DNA of 64,000 nt from JADLCX01 sp964630785 (GTDB lineage: Bacteria; Planctomycetota; Phycisphaerae; Phycisphaerales; UBA1924): assembly GCA_964630785.1 (NCBI GenBank), contig CAZVZG010000005.1, forward strand, positions 1 to 64,000. The letters run 5' to 3'. A program made the translations under genes and the position numbers. The notes under the pieces were generated by a model that had not been told where the DNA came from, made no database searches, and worked only from the letters and a program-made list of their open reading frames with translations. Positions 50,920 to 61,170 of this stretch are shown in pieces. Positions within the stretch are counted from its first letter, which is position 1. Every line of letters begins with the position of its first letter.

Positions 50920-52095
50920 TCATCCCTTGAACACCACCGCCGGCTCCAGCCGCATCACGCGCTGAATGCTCACGAACGACGCGAGCACGCAGATAAGCGC
51001 GATCGCCGCGCACGTCCCCACAAGGACCTGGGGCAGAAGCCGGAACGCCAGTTCACCCATGGGCATGAACGTGAACGACGAGGCCGCGCCCACGCCCAGC
51101 CCGAAGCCGATGAAGCCGACAAGCAGGGCCTGGAGAAGGATCATCCTCAGCAGCCGCCAGTTGCTCGCCCCCATCGCCTTGAGCGCGCCGAACTGCGTGA
51201 GGTTATCGAGCGTGAAGTTGTAGAACGTCTGCCCCGCGATCGCGGTGCCGACCAGGAAACCCAGCGCCACCGAGATGCCGAAGTTGATCGGGATCCCCGT
51301 GTACTTCATGAAGTACATGACCGTCTTCCAGCGGAACTCGTCGGTCGTGTACGCCGCGAGCCCGGTGACCTCGCGGATCTTCTCGCACATCCGCTCCGGG
51401 TCGGCCCCCGGCTTCACACCCGCTACCACGAACGTGAGCAGTTTCCGCTCGCGCGGGGCGAACGTGATCGCCCGCGAGTACGTCGTGTACACCACCGGCT
51501 GGCTCTGGAACGTCCGCGAGACGCGGCACGTGCCCACCACCACCGCCCGATGGTCGTTGAGTTCGAGGTAATCGCCCACCCTCAGCGGCGTCGGCTTGCC
51601 GACGGGCTTGCCGGTGACGGGGTCCAGCGGCGCCGGCCTGGCCAGCTTGCCCGCAGCCCCCACATCGTCCACGATCACGCCGTCGGCACGGCGCAAGTCG
51701 CCCAGCCGCCCCGTCACCATCCGCGCCGGCCCGCCGATGAGCGTCGAATCGTCCAGGCCGATCACGTTGCACGTCTGGAACGTGCCGTCCTGAAGCCTCG
51801 CCCGCAGCAGGCCCTTGTAGAGCGGCATGGCCCACGCCACGCCCTCGACGCCGCGAACTCGGTAGAGCTGCGTGTCCTGCATCGGCTTGAGGTCGTCGAT
51901 GAACTGCACCTTCGGGTCCATGACCCAAACCTGCGGGTAGGACGTGTCGGTGACAAACCCGTACGTGCGCGTCATCAGCCCGACGAAGATCGCCATCTGT
52001 TGCGTCATCAGGAACGCCGCGAACGCGACGCCGAACACGATGCCGAAGAACTTGGCCCGATTGCCGATAAGCATGCGCAGAGCGACCGAGTTCAT
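50920..52095 (-). CDS. ABC transporter permease, FtsX/MacB-like
   Basis: 391 residues from the ATG at 52095 ('MNSVALRMLIGNRAKFFGIV'), which overlaps the TetR stop (ATGA); the frame is open further upstream but out of register with coding sequence. Four membrane helices are visible: one at the N-terminus ('FFGIVFGVAFAAFLM'), and three after a ~230-residue periplasmic domain ('GISVALGFLVGTAIAG', 'ALLVGFIGFGLGVGAASS', 'LVGTCAAIALICVLASFVS'), the MacB/FtsX arrangement. Periplasmic segments include 'DLRRADGVIVDDVG' and 'GDYLELNDHRAVVVG'. Confidence 0.88.
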   Translation of the reverse strand: MNSVALRMLIGNRAKFFGIVFGVAFAAFLMTQQMAIFVGLMTRTYGFVTDTSYPQVWVMDPKVQFIDDLKPMQDTQLYRVRGVEGVAWAMPLYKGLLRARLQDGTFQTCNVIGLDDSTLIGGPARMVTGRLGDLRRADGVIVDDVGAAGKLARPAPLDPVTGKPVGKPTPLRVGDYLELNDHRAVVVGTCRVSRTFQSQPVVYTTYSRAITFAPRERKLLTFVVAGVKPGADPERMCEKIREVTGLAAYTTDEFRWKTVMYFMKYTGIPINFGISVALGFLVGTAIAGQTFYNFTLDNLTQFGALKAMGASNWRLLRMILLQALLVGFIGFGLGVGAASSFTFMPMGELAFRLLPQVLVGTCAAIALICVLASFVSIQRVMRLEPAVVFKG

Positions 52096-52787
52096 GCGCA
52101 CCCTCCCCCGGTAACTGCGCCGGCCGCGCACGCGGAAGCTCGCATCCCGTCGAGGGCCGCGAGCGAGAACTCGCAGATGTGCTCGGCGATCGCCTCGGCG
52201 TGCCCGTGCACCGGGGCCAGTTCGGGGTTCAGCCGCTCCATCACCGGCCGCCCCGAGAAGTAGATCAGGCACTGCCCGATGATGCTGAACTTGCACCGCG
52301 CGACCCGGGTCGCCGTGGCCGCCGGACCCAGCAGTTCGGCCACGATCTGCGAGAGCATCGCGCTGCCCGGACGGATGCCCTCCTCGACGATCGCGTCCAA
52401 TGCCGGCGTGGGGTCGAGCATCTCCCGCATGACCAGCCGCCTCTGCCACGCCGGCTTGTCCGAGGAGGTCATCGCCGCCACGTACGTTCGGATGAACCGT
52501 CGAAGCCGTTCCTGTGCATCGACCGGGTCTGTCGCGGCCGGACCCAACTCGTTCGGCCGCATCGCCGCGGCACAGTGGTTCGCGTAGCGCAGCACTTCGA
52601 GATAGAGCCCCTCCTTGTCCCCGAAGTGGTAGTTGATCGCCGCGATGTTGGCCCCGGCCCTCGCGCAGATCTCCCGAACAGTCGCGTGGCGGAACCCGCG
52701 TTCCGAAAAGACCTCGCCCGCGGCCTCGATCAGCCGGGATCTGGTCTGGCTTTCGCCATCGTCAGGATTGGACCGGGTGTCAAACAT
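52092..52787 (-). CDS. TetR-family regulator of the efflux operon
   Basis: About 231 residues from the ATG at 52787. The N-terminal HTH is typical: 'RLIEAAGEVFSERGFRHATV', then 'REICARAGANIAAINYHFGD'. The C-terminal half resembles the CecR/DUF1956 group ('RRLVMREMLDPTPALDAIV'). An ATG at 52838 would add 17 residues but would put the start inside the operator/promoter, so I prefer 52787. It is the first gene of a five-gene operon and probably represses it through the palindrome at 52816-52831 until an efflux substrate binds. Confidence 0.88.
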   Translation of the reverse strand: MFDTRSNPDDGESQTRSRLIEAAGEVFSERGFRHATVREICARAGANIAAINYHFGDKEGLYLEVLRYANHCAAAMRPNELGPAATDPVDAQERLRRFIRTYVAAMTSSDKPAWQRRLVMREMLDPTPALDAIVEEGIRPGSAMLSQIVAELLGPAATATRVARCKFSIIGQCLIYFSGRPVMERLNPELAPVHGHAEAIAEHICEFSLAALDGMRASACAAGAVTGGGCA

Positions 52788-52800
52788 CTGTTTCAATCGA

Positions 52801-52832
52801 TCGTATGAATCGCCCGCTTGACTTGTCAAGCC
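52801..52832 (-). promoter_or_regulatory. Sigma70-type promoter with overlapping TetR operator candidate
   Basis: On the complementary strand TTGACA is followed after 18 bp by TACGAT, a near-consensus -35/-10 pair pointing into the efflux operon. The perfect palindrome GCTTGAC-TT-GTCAAGC (52816-52831) covers the -35 box. Position and symmetry fit autorepression by the TetR protein encoded just downstream. The transcript would begin a few bases before the ATG at 52787. Confidence 0.65.
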
Positions 52833-52854
52833 GAGCACGCGCCCATCCCCTCGA

Positions 52855-52898
52855 CAAAAACAACACCGCCCGCGGCCGGTCCGGACGCGGGCGGTGAA
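52855..52898 (-). terminator. Intrinsic terminator of the tRNA-Pro gene
   Basis: CCGCCCGCG and CGCGGGCGG form a perfect 9-bp stem around an 11-base loop, followed on the minus strand by TGTTGTTTTTGTC. It lies just after the 3' end of the tRNA. Confidence 0.7.
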
Positions 52899-52973
52899 TC
52901 GGGGTGGGCGGATTCGAACCGCCGACCTTTTGACCCCCAGTCAAACGCGCTAACCAAGCTGCGCTACACCCCG
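52899..52973 (-). tRNA. tRNA-Pro, anticodon GGG
   Basis: On the minus strand the sequence folds as a cloverleaf: acceptor CGGGGTG/CACCCCG, D arm GCGC...GCGC with 'AGCTTGGTTA' between, anticodon stem TTTGA/TCAAA with loop CTGGGGG (GGG in the anticodon position), and T arm GGCGG/CCGCC with loop TTCGAAT. The CGGGGTG start is typical of bacterial tRNA-Pro. CCA is not encoded; A73 is followed by TTC. Confidence 0.93.
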
Positions 52974-53073
52974 GGAGGAAAGAGAGGGTATGGCGGCCGG
53001 TGAGCGGCGGCTAGTAGCGACTCCTCCGGAAAGCGCCGCGACGGGCCGTGGGCGCCCGGTATCCTCCGGGTGC

Positions 53074-54402
53074 ATGAGCAACCTGCTGATCGTGAACGGG
53101 CGCGTCATCGATCCGGCGAGCGACCTGGATGCCGTCGCGGACGTCGCCATCGCCGACGGGATCGTCGCGGCCGTCGGGCCGGGGCTCTCCCGCGGTCACG
53201 CCGAGCGGGTCATTGATGCGGAGGGCTGCATCGTCACCCCGGGCCTGATCGACCCGCACGTGCACCTGCGCGAGCCGGGCATGGAGGAGGCCGAGACCAT
53301 CCGCACGGGAACGCGCGCCGCGGTCGCGGGCGGCTTCACCAGCGTGTGCTGCATGCCCAACACCACGCCCGCGCTCGACGACGACGCGATGATCGAGTTC
53401 GTCTACAAGCAGACCGAGCGAACGGGCGCGTGCCGCGTGTTCCCGGTGGGCGCCGTGAGCAAGGGGCGCAAGGGCGCCGAGCTCGCCGAGATCGTGCTCA
53501 TGGCCCGCGCGGGCGCGGTCGGGTTCACCGACGACGGCGACTGCGTCGAGAGCGCGGGGCTGATGCTCAAGGCCCTCACCTACATCAAGCCCACGGGACT
53601 GGCCTTCATGCAGCACTGCCAGGAGGCCACGCTCACCCGCGGCGCGGCCATGCACGCGGGCGAAGTCTCAACCCGCCTGGGCCTCGCCGGCTGGCCGCGG
53701 GTCGCCGAGGAGGTCGTCATCGACCGGGACGTTCGCCTCAACCGACAGGTCGGCTGCCGCTACCACGTGCAGCACCTCAGCTCGGGCGGCTCGGTCGAGA
53801 TCGTTCGCCGGGCGCGCAAGGACGGCCTGCCCGTGAGCGCCGAAGCCTCGCCGCACCACCTTTTGCTCACGCACGATCAGGTGGACACGCACGGCGGCTA
53901 CTGGACGCTCGCCAAGATGAACCCACCCTTGCGCGAGCGCGGCGACATCGACGCGATGCTCGAGGGCATCGCGGACGGGACGATCTCGGTACTCGCCACC
54001 GACCATGCGCCGCACACGCCGGAGCGCAAAGCCCTGGATTTCGAGTCCGCGCCCTTCGGCATCGTCGGGCTCGAGACCGCCCTGGCCCTGTACATCAAGG
54101 CGCTTATCGAACCCGGCGTGATCGACTGGCCGCGCATGGTCGCGATGATGACCGTCGAGCCGGCCCGCCTCTGCGGCCTGCACCGCGACGGGTACGGGCG
54201 GCTGCACGTCGGCGATCCGGGCGACGTCACGGTGATCGATCCGGAATCCGAGTGGACCATCCTCCGGTCGGATTTCGCCGGGTTGAGCAAGAACTCACCC
54301 TTCGATGGGTGGAAGGTCAAGGGCCGGGCGATCGCGACCATCGTCGGCGGCCAGACTGTGTACCGCGGATCGGCCGCGAGCGCACGAGTGACCGCGCTTT
54401 GA
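53074..54402 (+). CDS. pyrC: Dihydroorotase
   Basis: 442 residues from the ATG at 53074; the frame is open to 52990 but without coding character. It closes N-carbamoyl-aspartate to dihydroorotate in pyrimidine synthesis. The amidohydrolase metal ligands are visible in 'GLIDPHVHLREPGMEEAET', 'CRYHVQHLSSGGS', 'SAEASPHHLLLT' and 'VLATDHAPHTPERK'. The length and motifs fit the class I (multifunctional-complex) type. It stands between the tRNA gene and gap, 132 bp before gap. Confidence 0.93.
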   Translation: MSNLLIVNGRVIDPASDLDAVADVAIADGIVAAVGPGLSRGHAERVIDAEGCIVTPGLIDPHVHLREPGMEEAETIRTGTRAAVAGGFTSVCCMPNTTPALDDDAMIEFVYKQTERTGACRVFPVGAVSKGRKGAELAEIVLMARAGAVGFTDDGDCVESAGLMLKALTYIKPTGLAFMQHCQEATLTRGAAMHAGEVSTRLGLAGWPRVAEEVVIDRDVRLNRQVGCRYHVQHLSSGGSVEIVRRARKDGLPVSAEASPHHLLLTHDQVDTHGGYWTLAKMNPPLRERGDIDAMLEGIADGTISVLATDHAPHTPERKALDFESAPFGIVGLETALALYIKALIEPGVIDWPRMVAMMTVEPARLCGLHRDGYGRLHVGDPGDVTVIDPESEWTILRSDFAGLSKNSPFDGWKVKGRAIATIVGGQTVYRGSAASARVTAL

Positions 54403-54534
54403 CGAATGCCGGACGACCGTTCGCCTCGCAGATAGAAAACCCGCGGCCGGATTCATACCGTTCCACGGCCGGACCCCGGCAGAGGCAACTCTCCGATCCG
54501 CACCGCTTTCTCCGGCCTCAAAGGACATTTTCCC

Positions 54535-55572
<1,038 letters not shown>

Positions 55573-55644
55573 CACCCACGGGGGCTTCCTCCCCCCCACT
55601 TTTCCCGCTTCCACCGGCGGCCGATTCCTGATAGGCTGGCGGCC

Positions 55645-55965
55645 ATGCTCCGCTGGAAGCGCACGCTCCGCACCTATTCATCAGAACGCTTCGTCGCGAT
55701 CCGCGACGGGCAGGAGGTCGCGCTGGCCGATCTCCACTATCTGCTCGACGGCTCGGTCGCGGGCACGGTCGTGCTCGACCGCTCGGCGGGCTGGACGGAG
55801 GAGCAGGTGCCCGACCTCTTGGCCGCGCTCGACGAAGACATGCTGCCGAGCGTGGACCAGGCCCGCGACAACCTGCTCTACACGGTGATCATGGGCGAGA
55901 CGCTCGGCAGTTACGAGCTGGAGAACGACGCCGCTGAAAGCCCGCGACGCGGCAAGCGCCGATAG
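55645..55965 (+). CDS. Small hypothetical protein, 106 aa
   Basis: ATG at 55645, 72 bp after gap, with no strong ribosome-binding site. The sequence has a short helix-strand pattern: 'RFVAIRDGQEVALADLHYLL', 'GTVVLDRSAGWTEEQVPDLL', 'MLPSVDQARDNLLYTVIMG', and a basic tail. It is acidic and cytoplasmic in character. No family recognised. It ends 23 bp from the stop of serC, which is convergent. Confidence 0.55.
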   Translation: MLRWKRTLRTYSSERFVAIRDGQEVALADLHYLLDGSVAGTVVLDRSAGWTEEQVPDLLAALDEDMLPSVDQARDNLLYTVIMGETLGSYELENDAAESPRRGKRR

Positions 55966-55988
55966 CCGGACGTCCCCCCCGCCCCCGC

Positions 55989-57155
55989 TCACCCGTTGGT
56001 CCGCTCAAACTCCCGCATGAACCCCGCCAGAGCCTCGCACCCCTCCCGCGGCATGGCGTTGTACATGCTCGCCCTCATGCCGCCGGTCGAACGGTGGCCC
56101 TTGAGACAGTCGAGCCCCGCCTTTACGGCTTCAACGCAGAACCGGTCGTCCAGCTCGGGCGTCGGGCAGCGGAAGGTCACGTTCATCAGCGATCGGCTGT
56201 CCTTCCTCGCGTGCGGCGTGTAGAACGACGAACCGTCGAGCACGTCGTACACGATCTTCGCCTTGTCCGCGTTGTGGCGGGCGAAGTGCTGCACGCCGCC
56301 GTGCTTGAGGATCCACTTGAGCATCAGGCCCACGGTATAGATCGGGAACACCGGCGGGGTGTTCGGTCGCGACTCGGTCGTCGCGAACGTCCGGTACTGC
56401 AACATGCCGGGGATGTCCTTGCGTCCCCGCTCCACCACGTCGTCGCGGACGATCACGATCGTCACTCCGGCCGCGCCCAGATTCTTCTGCGCGCTGGCGT
56501 AGATCAGCCCGAACCGCGACACGTCGAACGGCTTGGAGAAGATGTCGCTGCACATGTCGCTCACGAGCGGCACGCCCTTGGGCGGCGTGGGCTCGTAGGG
56601 GAACTGCGTGCCGTAGAGCGTGTTGTTACTCGTGTAGTGCACGTACGCGGGCTTCGCCGAGTACTTCGTCTCCGCAGCCGAGGGAACGTGCCGGTAGTTG
56701 TCCGCCTTGCTCGACGCGCACTCGTGGATCGTCCCGAAGATCGCGGCGTGGTCGATCGAGTTCTGGGCCCAGTGCCCGGTGTTCAGGTAATCCGCCGTGC
56801 CCGAGCGGTCCGCCGGGAGCAGGTTCATCGGGATCATGAAGTTCTGGGCCGTCGAGCCCCCGGTCATGAACAGCACGCGGTAGTTGGAGGGAATGCTCCC
56901 GACCTCGCGGCAGTCACGCTCGGCCTCGGCGAGGATCGCGTCGAACGTGCGGGCCCGGTGGCTGTGTTCGAGAATGCCCACCCCCGTACGACGGCAGTCC
57001 CAGATTTCCTCCTGGATCTGCCGCAGAACATCCTCAGGCATGCACGCCGGGCCGGCGGAGTAGTTGAACAGGCGCCCCCCCGCGGTGCGGCTCGTCGCGG
57101 CACGGGGAGAGGGCGGGGAGGCGGGGGACGGCTTGGACGCTTGGGCGCTGGCCAT
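55989..57155 (-). CDS. serC: Phosphoserine aminotransferase
   Basis: 388 residues from the ATG at 57155, which has GCAGGAG upstream; the frame is open to 57413 without support. A ~27-residue Ala/Ser/Pro leader precedes 'RLFNYSAGPACMPEDVLRQI'. PLP-site features are 'LFMTGGSTAQNFM', 'LVSDMCSDIFSKPFDVSRF' and the Lys in 'LIYASAQKNLGAAGVTIVIV'. 'GHRSTGGMRASMYNAMPREG' is the conserved C-terminal phrase. It makes phosphoserine in the serine pathway and serves pyridoxal synthesis in many bacteria. Confidence 0.95.
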   Translation of the reverse strand: MASAQASKPSPASPPSPRAATSRTAGGRLFNYSAGPACMPEDVLRQIQEEIWDCRRTGVGILEHSHRARTFDAILAEAERDCREVGSIPSNYRVLFMTGGSTAQNFMIPMNLLPADRSGTADYLNTGHWAQNSIDHAAIFGTIHECASSKADNYRHVPSAAETKYSAKPAYVHYTSNNTLYGTQFPYEPTPPKGVPLVSDMCSDIFSKPFDVSRFGLIYASAQKNLGAAGVTIVIVRDDVVERGRKDIPGMLQYRTFATTESRPNTPPVFPIYTVGLMLKWILKHGGVQHFARHNADKAKIVYDVLDGSSFYTPHARKDSRSLMNVTFRCPTPELDDRFCVEAVKAGLDCLKGHRSTGGMRASMYNAMPREGCEALAGFMREFERTNG

Positions 57156-57286
57156 GGCGGGCTCCTGCACTGGTCGTACTCGCATGGTACGTCCGCGCCG
57201 GCCCGGGGTGCCACCGCGAGACCGCGGTTCCGAGCGACATCGCGGCGCGAAACCCGCCGCAGTTTCACGCCGGCCCGGGGCGACCG

Positions 57287-58372
57287 TCAGTTGTTGGTGT
57301 TGGTCACCCGAATCTCGGTACCGGTCACGTCCACGCCGCGAAGTCCGGCGCGCGTCCAGCGGTAGTGCCCGATCATGACGAACGACGCACCGGGCTTGCG
57401 TGGCGGCTCCCATCCCGCGGGCGAGTACGTGAATGTCGTCACCGCGCCCTGGTTGGTCGGGAACTCAGGGTTGAAGCCGCGGTTGGTGCTCTTGGTCTTG
57501 GTTTCACGCACCGAAGTATCGAAGAACAGCAGCGGCTGCTGCGCGGTCTCGTAGCAGTCGAAGAGCTGGAGGCGGTTGCCGCACGACGGGTGACGGTCGT
57601 GCGCGTCGAACATCGCGACCTTTTGGTTCGGAAAGGTCACGTCGCTCAGGCTCCGCTCGCCGAGAATCGTTTTGTCGGCCGCGGTTGGCACGTAATAGGT
57701 GTTGTGCTGCGGGCCCTGGTGCACCGTGCGGAGCGGGTTGGCCGTGCCGATGCCGCGGTCATAGTCGGGCGACCAGAACGCGCTCACGAACTGGTATGAC
57801 GAACTGTACGGCCAGCGCTTGTCGTCGTTCTGGACGCCCGCGGTGCCCGGGCGCTCGACATCGGGGGTCAGGCGGTGGAACCCCAGCGGATCGGGAACGA
57901 CGGACCTCTGCCAGAGCTGACGAAGCCGATCTTCGGGGCAGGCGACCATGCGCTCGGGCAGGTGCTGGCCGAGGTAGTCGTTCATCGGCAGGTGGTTGTA
58001 GAGCGGGAACGGGATCCAGTTGGTTGGCGTGATGATGTCTGTCCGACCGGTCCGCCGGCGGATGATGTCGATCGCCTGGTTCGCACACGCTCGGTTGACA
58101 TCCGGCGCGGCCCCCACCCAATCGGTGTATGCGACGTTCTTCCGCCACGTGAACGACACCAACCGGTCGTGGAAGTCCGCGGCATACCCCTGAATGCCGA
58201 CGCCGAACTGCTTGAGGTTGGACACGCACTGCGTCTTGCGGCCCGAAGCGCGCGCAAGACACAAGCTGGGGAGCAGGATCGAGATCAAGAGCGCGATCAC
58301 CGCGATGACCACGAGCAACTCGATCAGGGTGAAGCCCCGGTACGCGGTACCTTGCCGTCGGCTCGCTCGCAT
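57287..58372 (-). CDS. Pseudopilin-type protein with GFTLIELL signal (copy 1)
   Basis: 361 residues from the ATG at 58372. The prepilin peptidase site and helix are 'YRGFTLIELLVVIAVIALLI', followed by 'SLCLARASGRKTQCVSNLKQ', the phrase typical of the large planctomycete family of type II secretion-like pseudopilins. The ~300-residue C-terminal domain is beta-rich ('MVACPEDRLRQLWQRS', 'NQKVAMFDAHDRHPSCGNRL'). It is a paralogue of the next gene upstream (58567-59586): both have 'PERMVACP', 'FPxxKVAxFD' and 'LLFxDTSVRE'. The exact role is unknown. Confidence 0.85.
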   Translation of the reverse strand: MRASRRQGTAYRGFTLIELLVVIAVIALLISILLPSLCLARASGRKTQCVSNLKQFGVGIQGYAADFHDRLVSFTWRKNVAYTDWVGAAPDVNRACANQAIDIIRRRTGRTDIITPTNWIPFPLYNHLPMNDYLGQHLPERMVACPEDRLRQLWQRSVVPDPLGFHRLTPDVERPGTAGVQNDDKRWPYSSSYQFVSAFWSPDYDRGIGTANPLRTVHQGPQHNTYYVPTAADKTILGERSLSDVTFPNQKVAMFDAHDRHPSCGNRLQLFDCYETAQQPLLFFDTSVRETKTKSTNRGFNPEFPTNQGAVTTFTYSPAGWEPPRKPGASFVMIGHYRWTRAGLRGVDVTGTEIRVTNTNN

Positions 58373-58566
58373 CGATCTTCCTCCGAACGTCCAGACGTGG
58401 GCGGCCACAGAACGCGGCCACCGAGGGCCTTTCGGATCGACATCCGGACGGCTCCCTACCTCAAAGTACAGCAAAGTTCCGGAGATGTCCACCCGACTGG
58501 GGGCGGTCGGTGGAGAAACCGCTTCGGGATCGTCCGTCGCGAAGCCCCAAAGACGTTCGATTATTG

Positions 58567-59586
58567 TTAGTTATTGCCACCGACGTCGACACCCGACAGC
58601 CCGCCCTTGGTCCACATGTACCACGTTTGCGTCAGCGCAAACCGCGCTCCGCTCTTGGTCGGCGGTTCGATGGCCAAATCCGGCTCATAGCGGACGATCG
58701 CGAGCCCCCCCGTGTTCGGATCGACGCCCGGATTGACTGCACCAGATCGGATCTCGCGGACCGACGTGTCCCAGAAGAGCACCGGCGAGACCGCTTCCTC
58801 GTATCCGTACCACTTGCCCTGGCCGCGGCAGCTGCCGTGTCGAGCGATCGGATCGAACAGCGCGACCTTCGACGACGGGAACGCCACCTCCGTCAGCTTT
58901 CGACGCCCCAACTTCACGGCGCCCGGAACCAGGATCTGCGCGTGGTTCGCAACAACCGGGGAGAGCGTGTTGGATTGCGGCGTGGGCCCGTCGGGCGAGA
59001 TCGCCGCGGCAACGAGGTTATAGGTGCTCGAAAACGGCAATCGCACCAACTGGCCCGTGTCCGCTCCGGACGGCTGCGGCTGCAGCCCGGTCGGATTGGC
59101 CAGCACGGAATCGGAATACTTCTGCCACTGCGCGAGGTTCTTGTCGTCCGGGCACGCCACCATTCGTTCGGGCAGCCGAGCCGCGAGATAGTCCATGACG
59201 ACCAGGTGGCTGTACCGCGGGTGCGGAATCCAGTTCGCGGGGATCGGGAACCCCGTCTCATCGGCCCTGCGCCGCAGGATGTCCACGGCCTGGCGCACCG
59301 CGGCCTCATTGTCGGTCGGGGCGCCGTTGAGGTCGGCAAAGTTGCTGTTGGCCTGGCCGGCCTGCCAGGTGAAGGAAGCGATGCGGTCCTGAAAATCAGA
59401 CGCGTAGGTGTTGTACGCGATGCCGAGCTGTCGCATGTTCGAGTAGCACTGCGACTTGCGCCCGGCCTCGCGCGCCTGGCACAACGACGGCAAGAGAATG
59501 GCCACGAGCAGCGCGATGATCGCAATCACCACCAGCAACTCGATAAGCGTGAACGCCCGCCGGCGAAGATTCCGGAACACGATCAT
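58567..59586 (-). CDS. Pseudopilin-type protein with AFTLIELL signal (copy 2)
   Basis: 339 residues from the ATG at 59586. The N-terminus 'RRRAFTLIELLVVIAIIALL' has Ala at the -1 side of the cleavage site in place of Gly, a tolerated change that may lower processing. 'SLCQAREAGRKSQCYSNMRQ' follows. The C-terminal domain parallels copy 1 ('ERMVACPDDKNLAQWQKYSD', 'FPSSKVALFDPIARHGSCRG', 'VLFWDTSVREI'). A gap of 194 bp separates the two genes, long enough for a separate promoter. Confidence 0.85.
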   Translation of the reverse strand: MIVFRNLRRRAFTLIELLVVIAIIALLVAILLPSLCQAREAGRKSQCYSNMRQLGIAYNTYASDFQDRIASFTWQAGQANSNFADLNGAPTDNEAAVRQAVDILRRRADETGFPIPANWIPHPRYSHLVVMDYLAARLPERMVACPDDKNLAQWQKYSDSVLANPTGLQPQPSGADTGQLVRLPFSSTYNLVAAAISPDGPTPQSNTLSPVVANHAQILVPGAVKLGRRKLTEVAFPSSKVALFDPIARHGSCRGQGKWYGYEEAVSPVLFWDTSVREIRSGAVNPGVDPNTGGLAIVRYEPDLAIEPPTKSGARFALTQTWYMWTKGGLSGVDVGGNN

Positions 59587-60042
59587 GGAAGCCGATCCTC
59601 TCGATGGCCGCGGGAGAGAACTCCGCGGCTTCAACACCACGCGGACCCAACCAAGCCGCCAGACTCAGCAACCGGCCGCTTCAGGTCCACCCGCACGGAA
59701 GAATACTGGACCCATCGCGGACCGTCCACTGGGACGCCCGCCGAGGCGGGAGAAGCGGAGCGAGAACGCTCCGTGGTCTTCTATTCGGCAGTTCGGACAG
59801 GCGGGGTTGCATCGGATCTGAGGAGTTGCTCGATCGCGCACTCCTGCGCGTCCGCGAAATCGCCCGACGATGGATGACAAGGCCCTCTTTCTCCACAGAA
59901 AGGCGGGAATTGACCCGCCCGACCGGGTGTCCTGTGATTGCAGGCCATGCCCAGCACCTCTCTCGTTCGGTTATCCGCCGTCTGTTCCCCCCGGGCCCAG
60001 CCCCACCTCCTGAACCCGAACCGGCAAACCAGATTTCCGCGG
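59587..60042. other. Intergenic stretch, no gene; one hairpin
   Basis: The stretch lies between divergent genes. CGGAGCG-AGAA-CGCTCCG (59756-59773) is a perfect 7-bp stem-loop. An in-frame ATG at 59938 could extend the isomerase gene by 35 residues, but those residues ('QAMPSTSLVRLSAVCSPRAQ') lack coding character. No other feature is seen. Confidence 0.45.
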
Positions 60043-61080
60043 ATGCCGAGGCCCCGCCGCTCGCCCCGCTCCCCATCAAACGGACGGTTCGGTCTGGCCG
60101 CCGCCCCAATGTTCGCCGCCATCGTGTGCTGGCTCCCACAGGCATCCGGCCAACCGAGCAAGGGCGAGGAGCAGGCCGGGAGCGGTGTCCCCGCCGCTCT
60201 TGTGGATGGGAATCGGATCGAATGGAGCGATTTGACCGCTCCGCTTGCCGAAGCCGCGGGAGGACTGATTCTTGAAGAAGTGGTCCTTGATCGCACGCTG
60301 GAGTCGGAGTGCGCCCGTCGCGCCCTCACCGTGGACCCGGCGGCGATCGAGGCCGAGCGCGACCTGCTCGCCAAGGCCCTGACGGCCGCGGCCAATGTGC
60401 CGCAGTCCGAGGCCGAAACGCTGCTGGCCCGCGTTCGCGTGAGCCGCGGCCTGGGCGAGCACCGGTTCGCGTCGCTACTGAAACGGAACGCGATGCTGCG
60501 AGCGCTGGTTCGGTCGGGACAAGTGGAAGAGCGCGTGCCGGATGTCACCGACGAGGACCTCCGTCAGGCGTACGCGCTCAAGTACGGCCCGCGTGCGCGG
60601 GCGCGATTGATCCTGGTGAGGCAGGAATCTGCCGCGACGGACGCGGCCCGGCGGGTGCGGGGAGACGGGCGAGCGCCCGAGGCGTTCGCCGACGTGGCCG
60701 CGAGCGTGTCGGTCGATCCCTCCGCGGCCCGTGGCGGGCTGCTCGACCCGTTCAGCCTCGACGATGCCGATTACCCCGTGGCCATCCGGCGAGTGCTCGC
60801 CCAACTCAAACCGGGCGAGATCAGCGACCCCATCGCCGTCGCGTGGAGCGGCCACGATGGTTACGCCATCGTCAAACTGGAGGAAACCGTACCTTCGCCG
60901 AAAAGTGCGCCCTCGCTGGAGGCATGCAAGGAAGACCTGCGCACCGAGGTGCGGATCGTTCGCGAGCGGGCGGCGATGGATCGGCTGGCCAGACGGTTGA
61001 TCGCGGGCGCGAAGGTGACCATCTTCGACCGCTCGCTGGACCGCAGTTGGTCGGAGCGCCGCGGCCAGTCGGGGCCGTGA
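60043..61080 (+). CDS. PpiC/SurA-type peptidyl-prolyl isomerase, exported
   Basis: About 345 residues from the ATG at 60043. A basic N-terminus and hydrophobic stretch 'FGLAAAPMFAAIVCWLPQAS' with 'ASG-QP' act as a signal peptide. The middle is helical, as in SurA/PrsA chaperones ('LILEEVVLDRTLESECARRA'). The PpiC-like domain (~190-300) has 'RARARLILVRQES', 'AFADVAASVSVDPSAARGGL' and 'LKPGEISDPIAVAWSGHDGY'. It should help fold envelope proteins. It ends 90 bp before gcvT and may share its transcript. Confidence 0.75.
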   Translation: MPRPRRSPRSPSNGRFGLAAAPMFAAIVCWLPQASGQPSKGEEQAGSGVPAALVDGNRIEWSDLTAPLAEAAGGLILEEVVLDRTLESECARRALTVDPAAIEAERDLLAKALTAAANVPQSEAETLLARVRVSRGLGEHRFASLLKRNAMLRALVRSGQVEERVPDVTDEDLRQAYALKYGPRARARLILVRQESAATDAARRVRGDGRAPEAFADVAASVSVDPSAARGGLLDPFSLDDADYPVAIRRVLAQLKPGEISDPIAVAWSGHDGYAIVKLEETVPSPKSAPSLEACKEDLRTEVRIVRERAAMDRLARRLIAGAKVTIFDRSLDRSWSERRGQSGP

Positions 61081-61170
61081 GCCGCGACGCTACTATCGCC
61101 GGGAGCGGGAAAGTTGCCCGCGTTCGCATCCCGCCCTGTTTCCCGCAACAAGTCACAAAGGAAGCCCCGC

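Noticed and set aside
52899..52973. tRNA-Pro as a phage attachment site
   Set aside because: No repeat of its 3' end was noticed elsewhere in the window and core genes flank it on both sides.
56094..57365. A 423-codon + strand frame
   Set aside because: It is the antisense of serC, whose motifs are unambiguous.
61081..61170. Glycine riboswitch before gcvT
   Set aside because: Only 90 bp are available and no paired glycine-aptamer core is visible.
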